Positions 1-5,417 of a DNA stretch of 5,417 nucleotides are shown piece after piece (within the stretch, counting starts at the first letter, position 1; the number at the start of each line of letters is the position of its first letter). Both the position numbers and the translations under genes were made by a program. Origin of the DNA: JAGXQV01 sp964451375 (GTDB lineage: Bacteria > Pseudomonadota > Gammaproteobacteria > Burkholderiales > Sulfuricellaceae); assembly GCA_964451375.1 (NCBI GenBank), contig CAYVIN010000168.1, positions 1-5,417 on the forward strand. Reading direction: 5' to 3'. The notes beneath the pieces are model-generated. The model did not search any database and was not told the DNA's origin. It saw only the letters and a program-made list of their open reading frames with translations.

Positions 1-368
1 TCGTCGCCGCCGGTGCCGGCGCGGATTTCCAGGAAGATGTTGCGCTCGTCGTTGGGGTCTTTGGGCAGCAGGAGTTTTTGCAGGTCGAGTTCAATCTGCT
101 CGATTTTTTGCTTGCCGGCGGCGATTTCTTCTTCCGCGAGTTCGCGCATTTCCGGGTCGGACAACATCCCCTGCGCGCCCGCCACGTCGTCCTCGGCCTG
201 GCGGAAGGCATGATACAACTCGACCACCGGGGTGATTTCGGCATGTTCGCGGGTCAGCTTGCGATAGTTGTCCATGTTCGCCGTGGCGGATTCGCTGGAC
301 AGCAGCAGGTTGATTTCGACGAGACGCTCGGCGAGTTGGTCGAGCTTGGCTTGGATGGAAGGCTTCAT
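1..368 (-). CDS. prfA: Peptide chain release factor 1 (RF1), N-terminal part, cut by the window edge
   Basis: RF1 recognises UAA and UAG stop codons in the ribosomal A site and triggers release of the finished protein. The visible 122 residues start MKPSIQAKLDQLAERL, the usual opening of RF1, and continue through the helical, charged domain 1. They run into the conserved IRAGTGGD segment at about residues 115-122, where the window ends. The stop-codon recognition loop and the catalytic GGQ loop would lie beyond the left edge, so they cannot be checked; the family is usually about 360 residues. The gene follows hemA on the same strand, the classic hemA-prfA order (often followed by prmC, whose product methylates RF1). 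The ATG at 368-366 is the natural start by similarity, but no Shine-Dalgarno sequence precedes it: only six bases (CCCTTC in gene direction) separate it from an inverted repeat. RF2 is less likely given the N-terminus and the neighbour. Confidence 0.95.
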   Translation of the reverse strand, partial: MKPSIQAKLDQLAERLVEINLLLSSESATANMDNYRKLTREHAEITPVVELYHAFRQAEDDVAGAQGMLSDPEMRELAEEEIAAGKQKIEQIELDLQKLLLPKDPNDERNIFLEIRAGTGGD

Positions 369-374
369 GAAGGG

Positions 375-484
375 CAGTGTTTAGTTTTGAGTGTTTAGTG
401 TTGAGTTGTGGGTGTCGGTGGAGGAGGAGATATGCGCTTCGCGCATTCCTCAACTAAACACTAAAAACTCAACACTAAACACTG
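375..484. repeat. Large imperfect inverted repeat built from 7-base tandem units, between hemA and prfA
   Basis: The arms are 375-411 and 448-484, 37 bases each, and match as reverse complements at 33 of 37 positions. The loop is 412-447. Each arm is also a tandem array with a 7-base period. On the plus strand the left arm reads GTGTTTA, GTTTTGA, GTGTTTA, GTGTTGA from 377 to 404. On the minus strand the right arm reads GTGTTTA, GTGTTGA, GTTTTTA, GTGTTTA from 482 down to 455. The element begins two bases after the hemA stop codon and ends six bases before the prfA ATG. RNA from either strand could fold into a long stem, and DNA could form a cruciform. No flanking target-site duplication is obvious and there is no room for a transposase, so it may be a non-autonomous palindromic repeat. 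Identity with any named repeat family was not tested. Confidence 0.9.
432..446. repeat. Small perfect hairpin in the loop of the larger inverted repeat
   Basis: ATGCGC (432-437) and GCGCAT (441-446) are perfect reverse complements separated by the three bases TTC. This 6-bp GC-rich stem lies in the middle of the 36-base loop of the 37-bp inverted repeat, so the whole element is a nested palindrome. It is preceded on the plus strand by a purine run, GGTGGAGGAGGAGA (417-430). No T-run follows on either strand, so it is not a convincing intrinsic terminator by itself. Confidence 0.7.
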
Positions 485-486
485 AG

Positions 487-1737
487 TTATTCCGCGTGGA
501 TATTGAACAGCCGCTGCAACAACCCTTCCATCTGGTGGCGGTCGTCGCCGTGGACGTGGCTCAAGGCGTGGCTGGGGGCGTGGAGCAGCTTGTTGGTGAG
601 CGCGCGGCTCATCAGTTCGATCACTGCAGCGGGGTCTTCGCCTTTGGCGAGCAGGCGTTTGGCGTGATCCAGTTCGTGGCGGCGCATCCGTTCGCCCTGG
701 TCGCGCAAGGCGCGAATGGTCGGCACGACGGCGCGGATTTCCATCCAGTGCATGAAGTCATCGACCTGGTTTTCGATGATGGTTTCGGCTTCGGCGGCGG
801 CCAGCTTGCGGTTGTCGATGCCGGCCTCGATCACTTGGGCAAGATCGTCCACGGTATACAGGAATACGTCGTCGAGTTCGCCGACCTCGGCCTCGATGTC
901 GCGCGGCACGGCCAGATCAACCATGAACATGGGACGATGTTTGCGTTGCTTGATGACCCGCTCGACCAGTCCTTTGCCCAAAATCGGCAGCGGGCTGGCG
1001 GTGGAGGTCACGACGATGTCCATTTGCGCGAGATATTCCGGCAATTCGTTGAGGGTGATCGCCTCGCCGTGGAAACGCTGAGCCAGGCCGCGCGCGCGCT
1101 CGACAGTGCGGTTGGCGACGGTGATGTGTTTGGGGTGTTGCGCGGCAAAGTGGCTGGCGCACAGTTCGATCATCTCACCCGCGCCGATGAACAGCACATT
1201 CTGGTCGGCCAGCGAGGGAAAAATCTGTTCGGCCAGTCGCACTGCGGCGGCGGCCATGGAGACGCTGCTCGCGCCGATCTCGGTTTGGGTGCGGACTTCC
1301 TTGGCGACCGAAAAAGTGCGCTGAAACAGCTTATGCAGCAAGGTGCCGAGGGTGCCTGCGCGTTCGGCGGTACTCACCGCCTGTTTCAACTGGCCGAGAA
1401 TCTGGGTTTCGCCCAGCACCATCGAATCCAGCCCGCTGGCGACGCGGAAGGCGTGTTTCACCGCTTGTTCCTGCGGCAAAGTGTAAAGATACGGGTCTAT
1501 CGCCGAACGTTGCAGGCTGTGATAACCGGCCAGCCAATCCACGGCTTGCTGCGGCTCGCGGGTGTTGCAGTAGATTTCGGTGCGGTTGCAGGTGGAAAGG
1601 ATGGTGGCTTCCTTCACGCCCTGGCGCGCCACGAAGTCGCGCAAGGCCTGCTCCAGCGATTCGGCGTGAAATGCCACCTTCTCCCGGATGGACACGGGCG
1701 CGGTCTGGTGGTTGATGCCGAAAGTGAAAAGCTGCAT
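487..1737 (-). CDS. hemA: Glutamyl-tRNA reductase (HemA)
   Basis: This enzyme makes the first committed step of tetrapyrrole (heme, siroheme) synthesis by the C5 route: NADPH-dependent reduction of glutamyl-tRNA(Glu) to glutamate-1-semialdehyde in the cytoplasm. The 416-residue product has the usual family length. It starts MQLFTFGINHQTAP and carries the catalytic cysteine in LSTCNRTEIY (Cys50), the substrate-domain block SGLDSMVLGETQILGQ (101-116), the Rossmann motif VLFIGAGEM (181-189) for NADPH, and VTSTASP further on. The C-terminal helical part (roughly 320-416) is the dimerisation domain. All expected motifs are intact. The frame stays open upstream to an ATG at 1797, but the extra 20 residues are unlike HemA and a TATAAT lies inside them, so the start at 1737-1735 is preferred; its Shine-Dalgarno sequence is weak. 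prfA follows on the same strand after 118 bases. A 454-codon open frame on the opposite strand is a shadow. Confidence 0.97.
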   Translation of the reverse strand: MQLFTFGINHQTAPVSIREKVAFHAESLEQALRDFVARQGVKEATILSTCNRTEIYCNTREPQQAVDWLAGYHSLQRSAIDPYLYTLPQEQAVKHAFRVASGLDSMVLGETQILGQLKQAVSTAERAGTLGTLLHKLFQRTFSVAKEVRTQTEIGASSVSMAAAAVRLAEQIFPSLADQNVLFIGAGEMIELCASHFAAQHPKHITVANRTVERARGLAQRFHGEAITLNELPEYLAQMDIVVTSTASPLPILGKGLVERVIKQRKHRPMFMVDLAVPRDIEAEVGELDDVFLYTVDDLAQVIEAGIDNRKLAAAEAETIIENQVDDFMHWMEIRAVVPTIRALRDQGERMRRHELDHAKRLLAKGEDPAAVIELMSRALTNKLLHAPSHALSHVHGDDRHQMEGLLQRLFNIHAE

Positions 1738-1776
1738 GGGGATGGACGCCGCTGAAACCTGCAAAAAAGGTTCGTC

Positions 1777-1782
1777 ATTATA
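1777..1782 (-). promoter_or_regulatory. Probable -10 box of the hemA promoter
   Basis: On the minus strand this reads TATAAT, a perfect sigma-70 -10 hexamer. It would place the transcription start near 1770, leaving a leader of about 33 bases before the hemA ATG at 1737. The -35 region is poor: TTGTTT (1808-1803) would give a 20-base spacer, and TTTTCT (1805-1800) a 17-base spacer with little match to TTGACA. The position between the lipoprotein gene and hemA fits, but the weak -35 keeps confidence moderate. Confidence 0.5.
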
Positions 1783-1843
1783 AGGATTTGCGCCCATGAA
1801 GAAAACAACTCAACTCAGCCGGGCGGGATGGCCTTCAACCGTA

Positions 1844-2359
1844 TCAATTGTCGATGTGTATCACCCTGATCGACTCTAATGGAATCCGCGCCGCGACAGC
1901 CTCGCCGCTGCCCGTCCGGCGATGGACGATCTCAAGGTGATCCGTTTTTTCCAGGTTGTCGGTTTGGGCGTCGTAGTAACGTAGCGGCGCTTTGCTTTTG
2001 TCCATCGATTCGATGATTCCGCCGGTTTTCAATGTGATCAGGTAGTGGTTGCCGTTGTCGCGGATTTCGCTGACTTCGCGGATATACCGATAATCTTCGC
2101 GGAACGGCTTGATGTAATACTCGGTGACCTCCTGCGGTGTGCCGAATTGCGCTACCGCGTAAGTTTCGCCGGTGACGGTGGTAATCGTGCCGGTCGGGCT
2201 TTTCTCGCGGGAGCGCTGACTGCGCAGCGCCTGTTTTTGTTTGTCCGCCGCTTCCTGTTGCGTTTTCATCATGTCCGCCAGGGTGAGTGGTTGCGGCGTC
2301 TGGGGTGTTGCGCAGGCGGCGAGGAGGGGGAAAAGCAGGGGCGCGAAGCGTTTGTACAT
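1844..2359 (-). CDS. Small lipoprotein of unknown function
   Basis: I do not recognise the family. The 171-residue product starts MYKRFAPLLFPLLAAC: a short positive n-region, a hydrophobic stretch and a lipobox LAAC with the modified cysteine at residue 16. It is therefore probably exported and lipid-anchored. The residue after the cysteine is Ala rather than Asp, which by the usual Lol sorting rule favours the outer membrane. Residues 17-55 are polar, rich in Gln, Thr, Lys and Arg, and look like a flexible linker. Residues 58-171 look like a small beta-rich domain with segments such as HYLITLKTGGIIES (105-118) and a C-terminal strand ESIRVIHIDN; it has no cysteine or obvious catalytic motif. 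It lies 63 bp after the DUF721/DciA gene on the same strand and may share its transcript. A purine-rich stretch (AGAGAAAGAAACC) before the ATG may serve as a weak ribosome-binding site. Reading frame, signal peptide and spacing make it a credible gene. Confidence 0.85.
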   Translation of the reverse strand: MYKRFAPLLFPLLAACATPQTPQPLTLADMMKTQQEAADKQKQALRSQRSREKSPTGTITTVTGETYAVAQFGTPQEVTEYYIKPFREDYRYIREVSEIRDNGNHYLITLKTGGIIESMDKSKAPLRYYDAQTDNLEKTDHLEIVHRRTGSGEAVAARIPLESIRVIHIDN

Positions 2360-2423
2360 GGTTTCTTTCTCTACGATGGAAAGCGCCGGTATAAGTGGTT
2401 CCGGCTGGTTCGGTTTGGGGTGC

Positions 2424-2861
2424 TCAGGAGGTTGTCGAGTGGTGTCTGACGAGACGTTTCAGGGCTGCCTTGAGCGGCGAATTCTCCATGCTTTCCGCGA
2501 GGTTGCCGAGTTCTTCCAGGGCTTTCGGGCTGAGGGCGATTTCCTTGGCGCGGGTGTCGGGCGGGGTGGGGGTGGCGGCTTGCACTTCGATTCGAATTGA
2601 AGTAACCTCGACGCCCCATTTGCGCAGTTTCTCCGTTAATCTCATCGTTTGCTGTTTCAATTTGGCGGCCACTGCGCCGTTGTCCGCAAAAACCGTCAGG
2701 ACGCCTTGATGCAGCGGCCCGGCGTGGCAGGATGGGAGTAGCGAGGCAGAGACGGATTTTTCCAGGGCGCGCTGGATGACGGCAATTTTCTGCGTCTCCT
2801 GCACCAGGTTTTGCAAACCTGACGTGGCCCCAAGGTAAAAATCGAAGCGGTGGGCTGTCAT
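2424..2861 (-). CDS. dciA: DUF721/DciA-family protein, probable replicative helicase loader
   Basis: DciA proteins (DUF721) interact with the replicative helicase DnaB in bacteria that lack the phage-derived loaders DnaC or DnaI, and are thought to help load it. The 145-residue product shows the typical core. Around residues 54-69 is VLTVFADNGAVAAKLK, close to the LxVxADNxAVAAKL pattern of the family, followed by a helix and the strand block GVEVTSIRIEVQ (83-94). A proline/threonine-rich linker (96-103) leads to a C-terminal helical tail LSPKALEELGNLAESMENSPLK. Placement next to the M23 peptidase gene and secA is also common for this family. The start chosen is ATG 2861-2859; a TTG two codons upstream (2867) is an alternative. 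Neither has a clear Shine-Dalgarno sequence. The assignment to DUF721 is strong; the helicase-loading role is inferred from characterised relatives. Confidence 0.85.
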   Translation of the reverse strand: MTAHRFDFYLGATSGLQNLVQETQKIAVIQRALEKSVSASLLPSCHAGPLHQGVLTVFADNGAVAAKLKQQTMRLTEKLRKWGVEVTSIRIEVQAATPTPPDTRAKEIALSPKALEELGNLAESMENSPLKAALKRLVRHHSTTS

Positions 2862-2873
2862 TAACAATTAAAA

Positions 2874-2879
2874 AAGGGA
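2874..2879 (+). promoter_or_regulatory. Ribosome-binding site of the M23 peptidase gene
   Basis: AAGGGA lies eight bases before the ATG at 2888, a workable Shine-Dalgarno sequence and spacing. A second purine stretch, GAGAAGG, directly abuts the ATG. This supports 2888 as the start rather than an internal methionine. Confidence 0.55.
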
Positions 2880-2887
2880 CGAGAAGG

Positions 2888-3802
2888 ATGAATATTATTC
2901 TGGTTTCCAACAGTTTGGCAAAAAGCGGGTCGTTGACCCTCAATAACCGGCAGGTGATTTTGCTGGGATTTGGCTTGCTGGTTTTACCGTTGCTGCTGGC
3001 GGCGGGTATGACGTATATGGCGTTGTTTCACGCGTCCCTGCTTCCCCACCCCTTTCTGCAAACCCTGGTGTTGAGCGCCCAGCAAAACGAGCTGGAGAAA
3101 AATCGCGAATACGTTCAGGAAAATCTCAATGCGATGGCGGTCAAGCTGGGGCAGATGCAGGCCCAGATGCTGCGTCTGGATGCGATGGGCGAACGTCTCG
3201 CGAAACTTTCCGGGTTGCCCCGCCAGGAATTCAATTTCAGTCTGAAGCCGGGACGCGGCGGCGCTGAGCCGGGTATCCAGAAAGACCTCACGCCCAAGGA
3301 TTTCAGCCTGCAACTCGACGCCCTGATGAACAAGCTGGATGAACGCGCCGACAATCTGGGCTTGATGGAAGCCATGCTACTCCAGCAAAAGGTCAAGGTG
3401 GTCGCTCTGCCCAACCAGCGTCCGGTTAGCACCGGTTGGTATTCATCCAACTACGGGTGGCGCATTGATCCGTTTACCGGCAAAAATGCTTTTCACGAGG
3501 GCGTGGATTTTATGTCCGACGTGGGGTCCTCAATCCATGCTGCGGGCGGTGGTGTGGTTGTTTTCGCGGATACCCACGCCGGATACGGGCGTCTGATTGA
3601 AATCGATCACGGTAACGGGCTGGTCAGCCGTTACGCCCATGCCTCGAAAATAACCGTCAAGGAAGGCGATGTGGTGATGAAGGGCCAGAAGATCGGCGAA
3701 GTCGGTTCATCGGGCCGCTCCACCGGCCCGCATCTGCATTTTGAGGTGCGTCACGACGGCGCGCCGCAAAACCCCGAGCATTACCTGAAAGTGAACGGGT
3801 AA
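2888..3802 (+). CDS. Membrane-anchored M23-family metallopeptidase (LytM domain)
   Basis: M23 enzymes are zinc endopeptidases that cut peptide cross-links of peptidoglycan; some relatives only activate amidases. The 304-residue protein has a short N-terminal cytoplasmic part, one membrane segment at about 23-47 (VILLGFGLLVLPLLLAAGM and onward), then a periplasmic helical, coiled-coil-like region at about 62-110 and 138-170. The C-terminal M23 domain covers about 183-300. The metal and catalytic residues are all present: His203 and Asp207 in HEGVD, His251 in YAHAS, and His282/His284 in PHLHFEV, so an active enzyme is expected. The lead-in SSNYGWRIDPFTG is typical of the family. The gene diverges from dciA and precedes secA by 84 bp on the same strand, a frequent arrangement in betaproteobacteria. 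The specific cleavage site and cell-division role cannot be told from sequence. Confidence 0.93.
   Translation: MNIILVSNSLAKSGSLTLNNRQVILLGFGLLVLPLLLAAGMTYMALFHASLLPHPFLQTLVLSAQQNELEKNREYVQENLNAMAVKLGQMQAQMLRLDAMGERLAKLSGLPRQEFNFSLKPGRGGAEPGIQKDLTPKDFSLQLDALMNKLDERADNLGLMEAMLLQQKVKVVALPNQRPVSTGWYSSNYGWRIDPFTGKNAFHEGVDFMSDVGSSIHAAGGGVVVFADTHAGYGRLIEIDHGNGLVSRYAHASKITVKEGDVVMKGQKIGEVGSSGRSTGPHLHFEVRHDGAPQNPEHYLKVNG
2892..2921 (-). promoter_or_regulatory. Candidate promoter for the dciA-side transcript, inside the start of the M23 gene
   Basis: On the minus strand TTGCCA (2921-2916) matches five of six bases of the -35 consensus. It is followed after 16 bases by AATAAT (2899-2894, five of six of the -10 consensus), or after 18 bases by TAATAT (2897-2892). 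Transcription would start near 2885 and give a leader of about 24 bases before the dciA ATG at 2861. The site overlaps codons 2-12 of the divergent M23 gene, which is plausible because only 26 bp separate the two start codons. Confidence 0.4.
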
Positions 3803-3814
3803 TCCGGATATCTG

Positions 3815-3820
3815 TATAAT
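3815..3820 (+). promoter_or_regulatory. Probable -10 box of a secA promoter
   Basis: TATAAT, a perfect -10 hexamer, lies 12 bases after the M23 stop codon and 66 bases before the secA ATG. The best -35 at 17-base spacing is TGAACG (3792-3797), inside the last M23 codons, with three of six consensus bases. Transcription would begin near 3827, so secA could be expressed independently of the M23 gene. Confidence 0.5.
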
Positions 3821-3833
3821 GTCCCCCGATTTG

Positions 3834-3855
3834 ACGCCCGCAATTTAGCGGGCGT
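3834..3855 (+). terminator. GC-rich hairpin between the M23 gene and secA: terminator or secA leader structure
   Basis: ACGCCCGC (3834-3841) and GCGGGCGT (3848-3855) form a perfect 8-bp stem around the loop AATTTA; two G-T pairs could extend it. The following bases, TGCGGTTTATA, hold only a broken T-run, so termination would be inefficient. If the TATAAT at 3815 is a real promoter, this hairpin lies at the very 5' end of the secA mRNA and could act as a leader structure instead. The stem itself is certain from sequence; its role is not. Confidence 0.55.
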
Positions 3856-3886
3856 TGCGGTTTATAAAGAGTGAAGCCTAGACCCC

Positions 3887-5417
3887 ATGCTAACCAAACT
3901 GGTCAAGAAAATTTTCGGCAGCCGTAATGATCGGCTGATCAAGCAATATTCCCAGACGGTGCGCGCCATCAACGCGCTGGAGCCGCAGATCGCCGCCCTT
4001 AGCGACGAGCAATTGCGCGCCAAAACCGACGAGTTCAAGGAGCGCTACGGCAAAGGCGAAACACTCGACGATTTGTTGCCGGAGGCCTTTGCGGTCGTGC
4101 GCGAAGCCGGTAAACGGGTGCTGGAAATGCGCCACTTCGATGTGCAGTTGATTGGCGGGATGGTGCTGCATTACGGCAAAATCGCCGAAATGCGCACCGG
4201 TGAAGGCAAAACCCTGGTCTCGACCCTGCCCGCCTATCTCAACGCCTTGTCCGGCAAGGGCGTCCATGTGGTGACGGTGAATGATTACCTGGCCAAGCGT
4301 GACGCCGAATGGATGGGGCGTCTGCATGGTTTCCTCGGCCTGACTGTGGGCGTCAACCTGTCGCAAATGGATCACGAGGCCAAGCAACAGGCCTACGCCT
4401 GCGACATCACCTACGGCACCAACAACGAATACGGCTTCGACTACCTGCGCGACAACATGGTTTATGAGCCGGGCGAGCGGGTGCAACGCAGCCTGAACTT
4501 CGCCATCGTCGATGAAGTGGACTCGATCCTGATCGACGAGGCGCGCACCCCGCTGATCATTTCCGGCCAGGCCGAAGACAACATCGAACTGTATTACCGG
4601 ATCAACGACCTGCCCGCCAAACTCACCCGCCAGCTTGAGGAAGAAGGCGAGGGCGATTACTGGGTGGACGAAAAATCCCATCAGGTGCTGCTCTCCGAAT
4701 CCGGCCACGAACGCGCCGAAATCCTGCTCACCCAGGCCGGCCTGCTGGTTCCCGGCACCAGCCTCTACGACGCCAGCAACATCACCCTGGTGCATCACCT
4801 GTATGCCGCGTTGCGCGCCCATGCCCTGTACATCCGCGACCAGCATTACGTGGTGCAGGACGGCGAAGTCATCATCGTTGATGAATTCACCGGACGGATG
4901 ATGACCGGACGGCGCTGGTCGGATGGTCTGCATCAGGCCGTGGAAGCCAAGGAAGGCGTGTCCATCCAGAAGGAAAACCAGACGCTTGCGTCGATCACCT
5001 TCCAGAACTATTTCCGCATGTACGGCAAACTGTCCGGCATGACCGGCACCGCCGATACCGAAGCCTACGAATTCCAGCAGATTTACACCCTCGAAACCGT
5101 GGTGATCCCCACCCATCGCGCCATGGTGCGCGACGACCGCATGGATCAGGTGTATCGCAGCGCCAAGGAAAAATACAACGCGGTGATTCTCGACATCAAG
5201 GATTGCCAGGCGCGCGGCCAACCGGTGCTGGTCGGCACCACTTCGATTGAAACCTCGGAATATCTGTCCGGCCTGCTGACCAAGGAAAAACTCCCGCACC
5301 AGGTGCTGAACGCCAAACACCATGCGCGGGAAGCGGAAATCGTCGCCCAGGCGGGCCGCCCCAAGATGATCACCATCGCCACCAACATGGCGGGGCGCGG
5401 CACCGACATCGTGCTGG
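3887..5417 (+). CDS. secA: Preprotein translocase ATPase SecA, N-terminal 510 codons, cut by the window edge
   Basis: SecA is the cytoplasmic/membrane motor that uses ATP to push unfolded preproteins through SecYEG. The frame opens MLTKLVKKIFGSRNDR and is uninterrupted to the right edge. Visible motifs include Walker A in MRTGEGKT (Lys108), the DEAD-like Walker B block IVDEVDSILIDEAR (207-220), the preprotein cross-linking region after about residue 225 with IVDEFTGRMM near 333, SITFQNYFRMYGKLSGMTGT in the first nucleotide-binding domain, and the start of the second domain with VLVGTTSIETSE and TNMAGRGTDIVL at the edge. Residue numbering near Walker A matches Escherichia coli SecA. The C-terminal scaffold, wing and zinc-binding tail lie outside the window. 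The ATG at 3887 fits the family start; its Shine-Dalgarno sequence is weak (TGAAG about 10 bases upstream). A 477-codon open frame on the opposite strand is a shadow. Confidence 0.97.
   Translation, partial: MLTKLVKKIFGSRNDRLIKQYSQTVRAINALEPQIAALSDEQLRAKTDEFKERYGKGETLDDLLPEAFAVVREAGKRVLEMRHFDVQLIGGMVLHYGKIAEMRTGEGKTLVSTLPAYLNALSGKGVHVVTVNDYLAKRDAEWMGRLHGFLGLTVGVNLSQMDHEAKQQAYACDITYGTNNEYGFDYLRDNMVYEPGERVQRSLNFAIVDEVDSILIDEARTPLIISGQAEDNIELYYRINDLPAKLTRQLEEEGEGDYWVDEKSHQVLLSESGHERAEILLTQAGLLVPGTSLYDASNITLVHHLYAALRAHALYIRDQHYVVQDGEVIIVDEFTGRMMTGRRWSDGLHQAVEAKEGVSIQKENQTLASITFQNYFRMYGKLSGMTGTADTEAYEFQQIYTLETVVIPTHRAMVRDDRMDQVYRSAKEKYNAVILDIKDCQARGQPVLVGTTSIETSEYLSGLLTKEKLPHQVLNAKHHAREAEIVAQAGRPKMITIATNMAGRGTDIVL

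Noticed and set aside
420..464. Tiny plus-strand reading frame (MRFAHSSTKH) after a strong GGAGGAGGAG purine run in the repeat loop
   Set aside because: The Shine-Dalgarno-like run is well placed before ATG 432, but ten codons, no promoter and location in the palindrome loop make it most likely coincidental.
375..484. CRISPR array interpretation of the repeated units
   Set aside because: The units are 7 bases and tandem without spacers, and arranged as two inverted arms; there are no 23-47 base repeats separated by unique spacers.
391..1755. 454-codon open frame on the plus strand opposite hemA
   Set aside because: It mirrors the codon structure of hemA, its product resembles no family, is rich in Gly/Ala/His/Phe/Val as expected for an antisense shadow, and it begins inside the inverted repeat.
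1738..1797. N-terminal extension of HemA by 20 residues
   Set aside because: The added residues do not look like HemA, and a TATAAT inside this stretch suggests transcription starts downstream of the upper ATG.
2385..2405. Short inverted repeat GCCGG/CCGGC between dciA and the lipoprotein gene
   Set aside because: The stem is only 5 bp with an 11-base loop and no T-run follows in the direction of transcription, so neither a terminator nor an operator can be supported.
2371..2943. 190-codon minus-strand frame overlapping the DUF721/DciA gene
   Set aside because: The other frame encodes the conserved DUF721 core; this one is low-complexity, rich in Arg, Pro and Ser, with no family resemblance.
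3890..5323. 477-codon open frame on the minus strand opposite secA
   Set aside because: It is fully overlapped by the clearly real secA; the composition is typical of an antisense frame in GC-rich DNA and no motif is recognisable.

Overview
The window looks like ordinary chromosomal housekeeping DNA from a GC-rich proteobacterium. A betaproteobacterium of the Nitrosomonadales/Gallionellaceae kind seems most likely. This placement is inferred from gene order (DUF721/DciA next to an M23 peptidase next to secA, and hemA directly before prfA) and from the style of the HemA, RF1 and SecA proteins; no database search was possible.

Layout. Four genes lie on the minus strand. Read in their own direction they are a DUF721/DciA-family gene (2424-2861), a small lipoprotein of unknown function (1844-2359), hemA for glutamyl-tRNA reductase (487-1737) and the first third of prfA for release factor 1 (1-368, cut by the left edge). 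Two genes lie on the plus strand: a membrane-anchored M23 metallopeptidase (2888-3802) and the first 510 codons of secA (3887 to the right edge). The two groups diverge from a gap of only 26 bp at 2862-2887.

Regulatory sites. A TATAAT lies upstream of hemA and supports the MQLF start. A TATAAT followed by a perfect 8-bp GC-rich hairpin fills the gap before secA. A likely promoter for the dciA side lies inside the first codons of the M23 gene.

The one feature not explained by ordinary genes is the hemA-prfA gap (369-486). It is almost entirely a 37-bp inverted repeat with only four mismatches. Each arm is built from 7-base tandem units of the type GTGTTTA/GTGTTGA, and the 36-base loop contains a second small GC hairpin. 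It looks like a small palindromic repeat element that has landed or expanded between hemA and prfA, and it occupies the place where the prfA ribosome-binding site should be.

Functionally the genes cover unrelated core tasks: tetrapyrrole synthesis (hemA), translation termination (prfA), probable helicase loading (dciA), cell-wall remodelling (M23) and protein export (secA). No new multi-gene system is evident. The long open frames opposite hemA and secA are shadows of those genes.
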